Source: GCA-003244245 sp050700055 (lineage in GTDB: Bacteria; Actinomycetota; Actinomycetes; Mycobacteriales; Pseudonocardiaceae). Taken from it: 64,000 bases of DNA. Shown here piece by piece: positions 57,276 to 64,000 of the stretch (position 1 is the stretch's first letter; each line of letters opens with the position of its first letter). The notes beneath the pieces are model-generated. The model was not told the origin of the DNA and did no database searches. It worked only from the letters and a program-made list of their open reading frames with translations. The DNA lies in the NCBI GenBank assembly GCA_050700055.1, contig JBOHGE010000001.1, positions 186,001 through 250,000 of the forward strand, given 5' to 3'. A program made the position numbers and the translations under genes.

Positions 57276-57565
57276 CAATCGGTGCAGGATCTCTGGCAAC
57301 CCGACTAGTTCGCCGAGCGCGAGATCTTCTTGGCTTGGGATTCGACTGTGAGACCGTTTGAAAGCACGCCGGGACTGCCCGCGGGTTGATTGTTTAGAAA
57401 TAGATCAGACTCGGTTTTGGGTAGGTCAAGGCAGTAGTGACGGTGCGACTTAGCCTACGGTTCAAACTCGAGATTGGTATCGCGACAACCGCTCCCGGTG
57501 GGACTACTGGCGACGAGCACGCGATGAAGTCGATCACGACACGCTCTTGGCAAGAATGACCTCTT

Positions 57566-58420
57566 TCACCGCGACGAGCACTCTTTCTTGACGTAGGCAG
57601 CCAGGCTGTCTCGCCACGGCGGCAGATGCACTCCGGCGGCGGCGGCCTTGCGGAGGTCGAGGACGCTGTTCAGCGGCCTGCGCGCGATCTCTGGTCGGCC
57701 TGCGAAGTAGGCGGCGGTCGTGGTGTCGGCGACATCGCCTGGCGAGCGGCCCACCAGCTCAAAGGTCGCCCGCGCGACATCAGCCCAGGATGCCGGATCG
57801 CCGGTGTTGGTGATGTTGTAGGTGCCAGCTGCCTGACCCGAGGTCGTCAGGTCGATGATCCCCGATGCCAGGTCCTCGGCGAAGGTCAGGCGGCCGACCT
57901 GATCAGCGACCACCGTAGGGGTGGCACCCTGCGCCGCTAGGCCCAGCATGGTGCGGACGAAGTTGGCACCGTCGCCGATCATCCACGTGGTTCGGACAAG
58001 GTAGTACGACGAGCAGAGCGCCGCGGCGACGTCGCCGGCTGCCTTCGACGCTCCGTACGCGCTCAGCGGGGAGAACGGCGCGTCCTCAGGGACGGGTCCC
58101 GAAGCCCGACCGTCGAAGACGTACTCGCTGGAGATGTGAACGAGGGTGAGGTCATGGTCACGTGCCGCCCTCGCTAGATTCGCCACACCGGTGGCGTTGA
58201 CCCGCCAGGCGGCTACGCGTCCCTCCGGCGTCTCGGCTTTGTCGACGGCGGTGTAGGCGGCCGTGTTGATGACCAGGTCGAATCCCGACCAGTTGAAGCT
58301 CGAGGTGGCCGCTGAGTCGGCGATGTCGAGATCTGGGAGGTCCAGCAGAACCGCGCCAGGTAAGCGGGCGGACAGCGCACGGCCGAGCTGACCGCCGGAA
58401 CCGAGGACAACCGCTCGCAC
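57566..58420 (-). CDS. rmlD: dTDP-4-dehydrorhamnose reductase
   Basis: 284 residues from GTG 58420, chosen because GGAGG lies 5 bases upstream and the nucleotide-binding start VRAVVLGSGGQLGRAL follows directly; an ATG at 58447 is the alternative. Rossmann GxxGxxG, then INTAAYTAVDKAE, the active-site motif SPLSAYGASKAAGD (Tyr and Lys) with HISSEYVFDG, all typical of RmlD. It makes dTDP-L-rhamnose, fitting the rhamnosyltransferase-like enzymes at 24.8 and 27.8 kb. RmlA, RmlB and RmlC are not in this window. Confidence 0.92.
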   Translation of the reverse strand: MRAVVLGSGGQLGRALSARLPGAVLLDLPDLDIADSAATSSFNWSGFDLVINTAAYTAVDKAETPEGRVAAWRVNATGVANLARAARDHDLTLVHISSEYVFDGRASGPVPEDAPFSPLSAYGASKAAGDVAAALCSSYYLVRTTWMIGDGANFVRTMLGLAAQGATPTVVADQVGRLTFAEDLASGIIDLTTSGQAAGTYNITNTGDPASWADVARATFELVGRSPGDVADTTTAAYFAGRPEIARRPLNSVLDLRKAAAAGVHLPPWRDSLAAYVKKECSSR

Positions 58421-58522
58421 CGTCACCTCCGGGTTCAGCAGCTGCATGAAGCGTCGGGCTAGCACACCACGGTGGTACGAGCCTATCCGGCTTCTCTGTC
58501 TGGTACTGCGAGGCATCCGGGG

Positions 58523-59638
58523 ATGCGGCATGGGAGGGCTAACGAAGCGACGGAGCATGGCGACCTGGTAACCGTGGACATCGCCGCACGGCCGAAGACC
58601 ATCACTCGACGGTTCGACCCGCAGGACAACGGGCTCAACGCGATTCGGTTGGTGCTGGCGTTCTTGGTGATCCTCTCGCACTCGTGGCCCCTCAGTGGGT
58701 TCGGCGACGAGCCGATGTTGGGTGATGCCACGATCGGCTCATTCGCCGTAGGTGGGTTCTTTGCCATCTCTGGATTCCTGGTGACAGGCAGCAGATTGCG
58801 GCTCCGCGCCGGCGCCTACGGGTGGCGCAGGTTCCTGCGGATCTTTCCCGGCTTTTGGGCGTGCCTTGTGGTGACGGCGTTCGTTCTTGCACCAGCCGTG
58901 GGTGCGCTGCGCGGCGGATGGTCATCGTCGGACGCACTGAGTTACGTGAGCAGCAACGCGCCAATGGTCTTCAGCCTGACCAACGAGATCGGCACTACTC
59001 TCCGCGGCATACCCGTCCTCTCGTGGAATGGCTCGTTGTGGACGCTGCGGCATGAGATTGCGTGCTACGTCTTGGTGGGCGTGGCCGGGTTCAGCGGAAT
59101 GTTCCGTTCAAAGCGATGGCTGACCGCGGCCGGGTTCGGAGCCGTTACCGGTGTGGTCATCGTTTTTGCGGTCACTGATACGCGTGGACTGATCGTGACG
59201 TTCACTGTTTTGTTGTCGTTCTTCCTTGCCGGTTCGACTCTGCTCCGTTATGGAGACCGCATTCCCTTGACCGGCCCAGTGGCGGGACTGGCCATGCTCC
59301 TGCTTGCCGTGACGATCGCCACTCATACGGTTAACATTTTCGGCGCTCTACCGGTGGCGTACCTGTTCCTGTGGACGGCAATCGTGCTCTCCCGGCGGTT
59401 ACGGAGGGTCGGATTTCGCAACGATTTATCGTACGGGGTGTACCTCTATGGCTTTCCTGTCCAGCAGCTGCTGTTCCTTGCTGGAGCGGGCCGGCTCGGC
59501 CCGTTAATATTCGCCGGGCTGGCTTGTGTCGCGGTACTGCCGTTCGCAGCGATGTCGTGGCTGCTCGTGGAGCGGCCAGCAATGCGAATGAAGGCATCTG
59601 ATCGGTGGGTGCGGACCCATCCACCGCGCACTCCCTAG
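58523..59638 (+). CDS. Acyltransferase 3 family membrane protein (OafA/YrhL-like)
   Basis: 371 residues from ATG 58523; the frame is open to 58472 and the exact start is unsure. About ten membrane helices. The family motifs are present: LNAIRLVLAFLVILSHSWPLSG near the N-terminus (conserved Arg and His), FAISGFLVTGSRLRLRAGAYGWRRFLRIFPGFWACLVV, and SWNGSLWTLRHEIACY. It transfers acyl (usually acetyl) groups to exported sugars. It is divergent from rmlD. Confidence 0.9.
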   Translation: MRHGRANEATEHGDLVTVDIAARPKTITRRFDPQDNGLNAIRLVLAFLVILSHSWPLSGFGDEPMLGDATIGSFAVGGFFAISGFLVTGSRLRLRAGAYGWRRFLRIFPGFWACLVVTAFVLAPAVGALRGGWSSSDALSYVSSNAPMVFSLTNEIGTTLRGIPVLSWNGSLWTLRHEIACYVLVGVAGFSGMFRSKRWLTAAGFGAVTGVVIVFAVTDTRGLIVTFTVLLSFFLAGSTLLRYGDRIPLTGPVAGLAMLLLAVTIATHTVNIFGALPVAYLFLWTAIVLSRRLRRVGFRNDLSYGVYLYGFPVQQLLFLAGAGRLGPLIFAGLACVAVLPFAAMSWLLVERPAMRMKASDRWVRTHPPRTP

Positions 59639-60287
59639 CACTGCTGCCGACGACCACTGTCGTAGCGTCGGAGCCTTCGCCAGCGCCAGGATCCGCCGAT
59701 GGTTGGGTTGCCGGGCGGTGGCGGTGGGTCGGCCGCCGACCGGGAAAACACCCCCAGTGCTGGTACCAACGCTGACTGTGACATCGCACTACTTGCCGGT
59801 TCAGGCCAAATCGGCCACGATATGAATTAGCTTCACTCCATATCGTGACTCTCACCTACACCGTAACGTTATCGGCGCCAGATCCGACTTCTCCGGCAGA
59901 GCCACTCTATTAGGTGGCCAGCCGAGGCCGATGACGTCGCTCGGCATTCCACTTTGTGTTGATATGAACGTGGAGCGACGAATCATGTGCCCTGGGTGTG
60001 ACCATAACACCCTCCGGCACGGCGCTGGTGTCCTACCGTTGCCGGCGTTGTCACCCCGATCATCGAGGCGAGGACCTGATCGCGATCTGGAGAGACGATG
60101 AGCTGCTCAACGCGCTCAGCAGGATGAACCGGGACGTCGGCAGCCATACAACCGGACAAGACAGTCCCCGAACTGTTCCCAGGCGCCTTCTGCTGGATGG
60201 TCACCTCGGGACCGAGCACGTGAGCCAACGCCGAGGGCACAGCCCGAACAGCCGGCGGAACGTGCAGACCGTCACGTCGACCAGGAA
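59639..60287. other. Gene-poor region between acyltransferase and sigma factor
   Basis: 649 bases with no supported gene. The frame 59998-60291 on the plus strand contains two Cys pairs (YRCRRCHPDHRGED) that look zinc-finger-like but no family is recognised. A divergent whiB gene is often near sigD homologues in actinobacteria; none is visible here. Confidence 0.45.
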
Positions 60288-61049
60288 ATGAGGACTTGGC
60301 CGATGAAGGGGATGACCGCGCTCGGCAACGATGCAGGCACCAGCGTCCGGCTCGAACAGCCGGGCGACCACCGGGATGTCCGTGCTCCGGAATGCGGCGG
60401 TGTGGCCCCTGCGGGACTCGCCATGGCAACACGGTCCGGACCGGCCGGCCGCAGCGAGGTCGAGGACATGCTGAACGGCCTCGTCGCACGAGCTGTCCGC
60501 GGAGACCAGCGAGCCACTGAGGAGCTGCTGGCGGCCGTGCGGGCGATGGTCCTGCCGTACTGCCGGGCCCGGATGGGCCGTCATCAACGTGGCATGGGCT
60601 CGCCCGAGGATGTGGCACAAGAAATCTGTTTGGCCGTGCTCACCGCGCTGAGCCACTACCAGGTCCGGGGGCTGTCGTTCAGAGCGTTCGTCTACGGCAT
60701 CGCCGCCCACAAGGTGACCGATGCTTTCCGAGCGGGCGTGCGGGATCGGTCCGAGCCGATGGCAGAAGTCGACGACGACGTGGTGGACCACGACGGCCCC
60801 GAGCAGCGGGTGCTGCAAGCCGAGCAGTCCGAGCGGCTGGGCCGGCTGCTCGCCGTGCTGTCCGACCGGCAGCGCGAGATTCTGGTGCTGCGCGTCGCGA
60901 TTGGGCTCAGCGCCGCGGAAACCGCTCAGGTAGTCCGGTCCACCCCGGGCGCGGTTCGGGTGGTCCAGCACCGGGCGCTGGTCCGGCTGCGTGTTGCACT
61001 GGCCGGCGACGGGCTGAGCGACCCTGACAGCGCGACGTCGGCGCAGTGA
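60288..61049 (+). CDS. RNA polymerase sigma factor, SigD/ShbA-like
   Basis: 253 residues. Region 2 is VARAVRGDQRATEELLAAVRAMVLPYCRARMGRHQRGMGSPEDVAQEICLAVLTALSHYQVRGLSFRAFVYGIAAHKVTDAFRA; region 4 is LLAVLSDRQREILVLRVAIGLSAAETAQVVRSTPGAVRVVQHRALVRL. This closely follows actinobacterial SigD/ShbA. About 60 residues precede region 2, a long extension of low conservation, so the real start may be an internal Met (60423 or 60469). The usual neighbours (anti-sigma gene, guaB) are absent; the next gene is a sugar dehydrogenase. Confidence 0.88.
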   Translation: MRTWPMKGMTALGNDAGTSVRLEQPGDHRDVRAPECGGVAPAGLAMATRSGPAGRSEVEDMLNGLVARAVRGDQRATEELLAAVRAMVLPYCRARMGRHQRGMGSPEDVAQEICLAVLTALSHYQVRGLSFRAFVYGIAAHKVTDAFRAGVRDRSEPMAEVDDDVVDHDGPEQRVLQAEQSERLGRLLAVLSDRQREILVLRVAIGLSAAETAQVVRSTPGAVRVVQHRALVRLRVALAGDGLSDPDSATSAQ

Positions 61050-61053
61050 GAGT

Positions 61054-62289
61054 TTGCTGTGCAAGGTGCTACGTCTGCTTGGGTTAGTTCTGCTGGTCGG
61101 TATCGCCCTAGGATGCTCGCAGGGCACCCCGATCAGCCCCGTGATTCCCATCCAGGATCCTGACACCGGCAGCCTCGCAGGACCACCAGGCTCGCCAGCA
61201 ATTCCCGAGATCCGAGTCGATGTGGTGGCGGCCGGCCTGGAGCACGGGTGGGACATCGGCTTTCTTCCCAACGGCTCGGCGCTGATCACTGAGCGGCCGG
61301 CGCGGGTCCGGCTGCTGTCGTCCACCATGCCTGGCGCTCGGGTCACCGACGTCGTCGCCGACTTGGCCGACGTCTACGTCGCTGGGGAAGGGGGCCTCAT
61401 GGGGTTGGTGGTGCATCCCAACTTTGCGAGGAATCGCCGGTTCATCACCTGCCAGACCCATCAGGACGGCGGCCGGCCAGTGGATGTCCGCCTGGTCACG
61501 TGGGAACTGTCGCCCGATGGCGCGCGGGCCCACCGGTTGGCCGAACCGCTGGTCGCCGGTCTGCCGCTGAACCCCTCCGGGAGGCACTCCGGATGCCGCC
61601 CCACCATCGGCCCGGACGGCTACCTTTACGTGGGCACCGGCGACGCGGCGAGAGCAGCGATGGCCCAGGACCGCACCCAGCTCGGCGGCAAGGTGCTCCG
61701 GATCGACCTCGACACCGGCGGTCCCGCACCCGGCAACCCGTTCTCGGCCTCCCCGAATGCCGCGCAACGGCTCGTGTTCACTTTCGGCAATCGCAACGTT
61801 CAAGGCGTGACGGTGCAACCGGAAACCGGTCGGCTCTTCAGCGCGGAGCACGGCCCAGACGTCGACGATGAGATCAATGTCCTGCAAGCCGGGGCCAACT
61901 ACGGCTGGGACCCGTCTCGTGGTGGCACCCGGGACCGTTACGACGAGAGCGTGCCGATGACCGACCTGCAGCGCTTCCCCGGCGCAGTCCCAGCGGTGTG
62001 GGACTCAGGCGTCGACACCGAGGCGATCTGCGGTGTCGCGTTCATTGCGGGCGATCAGTGGGGCGATCTGCAGGGCTTACTCGCCGTCGCCGCGCTGAAG
62101 GGGTCCAAGCTGCTGCTCATGCGAGTGGACCCGGATGGGACGGTCATCGAGGTCGGGCAGCTCCCACAACTCAACGGCAAGCATGGCCGGCTCCGCACAG
62201 TACGGCTCGGCGACGACGGCGCGCTGTACATCACGACCAGCAACGGCGACGATGACAAGGTGCTCAGAGTGGCACCGGTCGGCACCTGA
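61054..62289 (+). CDS. Glucose/sorbosone dehydrogenase-like lipoprotein (PQQ-type beta propeller)
   Basis: 411 residues from TTG 61054 (GTG 61066 also fits). Signal with lipobox VGIALGCSQG. GSDH beta-propeller motifs: GLEHGWDIGFLPNGSALITERPARVRLL, EGGLMGLVVHPNFARNRRFITCQTH, GRHSGCRPTIGPDGYLYVGTGDAA, LGGKVLRIDLDTGG, FGNRNVQGVTVQPETGRLFSAEHGPDVDDEINVLQAGANYGWD. Likely an extracytoplasmic sugar oxidoreductase that would use PQQ; cofactor use is inferred. It is 4 bases after the sigma factor gene, so co-transcribed. Confidence 0.88.
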   Translation: MLCKVLRLLGLVLLVGIALGCSQGTPISPVIPIQDPDTGSLAGPPGSPAIPEIRVDVVAAGLEHGWDIGFLPNGSALITERPARVRLLSSTMPGARVTDVVADLADVYVAGEGGLMGLVVHPNFARNRRFITCQTHQDGGRPVDVRLVTWELSPDGARAHRLAEPLVAGLPLNPSGRHSGCRPTIGPDGYLYVGTGDAARAAMAQDRTQLGGKVLRIDLDTGGPAPGNPFSASPNAAQRLVFTFGNRNVQGVTVQPETGRLFSAEHGPDVDDEINVLQAGANYGWDPSRGGTRDRYDESVPMTDLQRFPGAVPAVWDSGVDTEAICGVAFIAGDQWGDLQGLLAVAALKGSKLLLMRVDPDGTVIEVGQLPQLNGKHGRLRTVRLGDDGALYITTSNGDDDKVLRVAPVGT

Positions 62290-62298
62290 CAGCCTGCG

Positions 62299-62577
62299 TC
62301 AGCGCTTGTTGCGCAGGATCTTGATGCGCCTGCGCCACCCGGTTGACCGGGGTACCGGCTCGTCAGCGCCGATGTGCCCACCCTGAGTTGACGTCCGCTG
62401 AGCCGGTGTGGCCGGTTCGACCTCGGCCGAACGCTGGCAGTCCCGCAATCTGATCATTCTTGCCACCAACAGTGCAATCGGGATCGCCAGCAAGATCCAG
62501 CAAACGGTCCCCAGCCCGATCATTGCAGTCATTCCCATCAGAACTCCAGCGTAGCCGAGTGGTGACGGAATCCTCAT
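62299..62577 (-). CDS. Small single-pass or hairpin membrane protein
   Basis: 92 residues. Residues about 8-45 are hydrophobic (GYAGVLMGMTAMIGLGTVCWILLAIPIALLVARMI), enough for one long or two short helices, then a charged cytoplasmic tail ending RRRIKILRNKR. No family recognised. It converges with the dehydrogenase gene, 9 bases apart. Small membrane proteins of this kind are common in actinobacteria; the gene call rests on composition. Confidence 0.6.
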   Translation of the reverse strand: MRIPSPLGYAGVLMGMTAMIGLGTVCWILLAIPIALLVARMIRLRDCQRSAEVEPATPAQRTSTQGGHIGADEPVPRSTGWRRRIKILRNKR

Positions 62578-62801
62578 CTGGCGGTATCAGCCACGTAGCC
62601 CGTAACGCTAACGACAACAACTCCGACATACTCGACAGTTAGCCTCTAACCGGTGACACCCGAACGGGACATTATGTGTCATCAAAGTCACCCAGAGTAT
62701 TTTGAGTGATTGTAGGCGATACTTCCATGGATCATGGGCGTGCCGGTACAGATCGGGAAGCCAACCTAGGTGAATCAGCGGGAAACGGGAGATGGCCATC
62801 G

Positions 62802-64000
62802 ATGGGAAGCCCGCCGATGGCGCCTAAGCAGCGGCTCGACGATACCAACTTCCGTGCTACCCGCCAATCGAGCACTACGGTCCGGCGACCACGCTGGGAG
62901 ATTCGATACGCGCAAACGGTCGCCATTACGGATCTAGCAGCGATGGCCGCCTCACTCGGGACGCACACGTGGTGGGGGGACACACCCGGCTATGAGCCCC
63001 TACGGGTCACGTTCGGTCCCGTACTGATAACGCTGACGGCCGTCGTTCTCGGCCTTTCGCGCGCCTGGGACACGTCGGTGCTGGGTCAAGGTTCTGAGGA
63101 GTTCAGCCGACTACTACGAGCCCTGGTCTCGCTTGCAGTGGTGGTCGGGCTGATCGGCCTGGCTCTAAAACTACCCTCGGTGCGGCCATACGTATTCGGC
63201 GTCATCCCGGTAGGGTTCATGCTTGCCGTAGTCGGTCGGCTGGTCCTGCGTAAACTGCTGCACCGGTATCGCCGCAATGGTGCCTGCATGCACGAGGTGC
63301 TCGCGGTCGGCACCGAGGACGCGGTGGCGAATCTCATCTCGCGCACCCGGCGTGCCACTCACCATGGCTGGACGGTGACCGGCGTCTGCACACCCTCAGG
63401 CACCGGCACCGACGGCAGTAGCAGCATTCTCAGCGTACCTGTCGTCGGTGACCTGGACTCGGTGGCGACCATCGCGGGACACGGCCGACACCGGGTGGTC
63501 TCAGTCGCTCAGACACCGGGTTGGACCTCAAAGCGGCTACACCATCTGGCCTGGGACCTGGAGAGCACGGGTGCCGAACTGGTCGTGGATCCCGGCCTCA
63601 TGGAGATCGCCGGTCCCCGGCTGCACGTCGCCGCCGTGGACGGCCTTCCGCTGCTGCGGCTCACCGAGCCCGCTTTCACCGGAGTACCACGGGTGCTCAA
63701 AGAAGTCGGTGACCGGCTGGCGGCCGGCCTGCTGCTACTACTGCTCACGCCGGTGCTGATTGCTCTGGCGATCGCGGTGTGCGCTGATGGCGGACCGGTC
63801 TTCTACCGCCAGTTCCGAGTCGGCAAGCACGGCGAGCACTTCCGGATGATCAAATTCCGGTCCATGGTGGTGAATGCCGATCAGCGCCAATCTGGATTAG
63901 CCGAGGACAACGAGGGCGCCGGTCCGCTGTTCAAGCTACGTCAGGACCCGCGAGTGACCCGAGTGGGCCGGTTCCTGCGCAAGTACTCACTCGATGAGTT
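62802..64000 (+). CDS. Polyprenyl-phosphate sugar-1-phosphate transferase (priming transferase), cut by window end
   Basis: At least 399 residues from ATG 62802 (GGGAG 10 bases upstream), still open at the window end. Four or five N-terminal membrane helices, a CoA-binding-like middle domain (HEVLAVGTEDAVANLISRTRRATHHGWTVTGVC), a further membrane helix (LAAGLLLLLLTPVLIALAIAV), then the catalytic bacterial sugar transferase domain with GPVFYRQFRVGKHGEHFRMIKFRSMV. This is the WbaP/WcaJ-like architecture. It starts polysaccharide synthesis by loading a sugar phosphate onto undecaprenyl phosphate. Confidence 0.93.
   Translation, partial: MGSPPMAPKQRLDDTNFRATRQSSTTVRRPRWEIRYAQTVAITDLAAMAASLGTHTWWGDTPGYEPLRVTFGPVLITLTAVVLGLSRAWDTSVLGQGSEEFSRLLRALVSLAVVVGLIGLALKLPSVRPYVFGVIPVGFMLAVVGRLVLRKLLHRYRRNGACMHEVLAVGTEDAVANLISRTRRATHHGWTVTGVCTPSGTGTDGSSSILSVPVVGDLDSVATIAGHGRHRVVSVAQTPGWTSKRLHHLAWDLESTGAELVVDPGLMEIAGPRLHVAAVDGLPLLRLTEPAFTGVPRVLKEVGDRLAAGLLLLLLTPVLIALAIAVCADGGPVFYRQFRVGKHGEHFRMIKFRSMVVNADQRQSGLAEDNEGAGPLFKLRQDPRVTRVGRFLRKYSLDE

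Noticed and set aside
60201..61346. 381-codon minus-strand frame opposite the sigma factor
   Set aside because: It is a shadow of the sigma factor and dehydrogenase genes, both of which have clear family motifs.

Overview
This is a high-GC actinobacterial chromosome segment, most likely from the Pseudonocardiales. The evidence is GTG and TTG starts, an eno - lytic transglycosylase - mazG - mfd backbone like that of mycobacteria, and several ESX (type VII) associated families (EspG, PPE-like, DUF3558, EspC/WXG-like). No rRNA, tRNA or CRISPR array was recognised. Both ends cut genes: enolase on the left, a polyprenyl-phosphate sugar transferase on the right.

1-9.3 kb is housekeeping plus ESX-associated genes: eno, a TPR protein, a secreted lytic transglycosylase, mazG, a SurA-like lipoprotein, then an espG/PPE/DUF3558/small-protein operon facing a YbaB-like/EspC-like/WXG-like set. 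9.4-13.8 kb is a conflict or defence island: an EACC1 protein with a caspase that is split by an apparent frameshift, an MntA-HepT toxin-antitoxin pair, and a membrane-anchored solute-binding protein with a membrane partner. mfd follows (14.2-17.8 kb).

18-22.2 kb is a lasso peptide cluster: LuxR regulator, RRE protein, a 55-aa precursor encoded by a small ORF, a short cyclase, a B2 protease and an HPr-kinase-like kinase. The predicted core is very long (34 residues), has two Cys and ends in Ser, which suits a C-terminal phosphorylating kinase. 31.6-39.6 kb is a second lasso cluster: cyclase, kinase, a 51-aa precursor, two tandem LuxR regulators, methyltransferase, RRE, nucleotidyltransferase and ABC exporter. 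No B2 protease is seen there, so the two clusters may share one.

The lasso genes are embedded in a Wzx/Wzy-type surface polysaccharide locus (22-64 kb): four complete glycosyltransferases, a chain-length (Wzz/YveK-like) protein, a polymerase, a flippase, an RmlD reductase, sugar aminotransferase, O-acetyltransferases, methyltransferases and a priming transferase. The region is scarred by duplications and decayed genes. A methyltransferase + glycosyltransferase block occurs twice. The 3' part of the lasso exporter is copied in inverted orientation at 50.6-51.1 kb. A deacetylase/glycosyltransferase module has a decayed second copy. Gene-poor stretches of 0.3-0.8 kb separate these pieces. Near the right end sit an ECF-like sigma factor and a glucose/sorbosone dehydrogenase lipoprotein.
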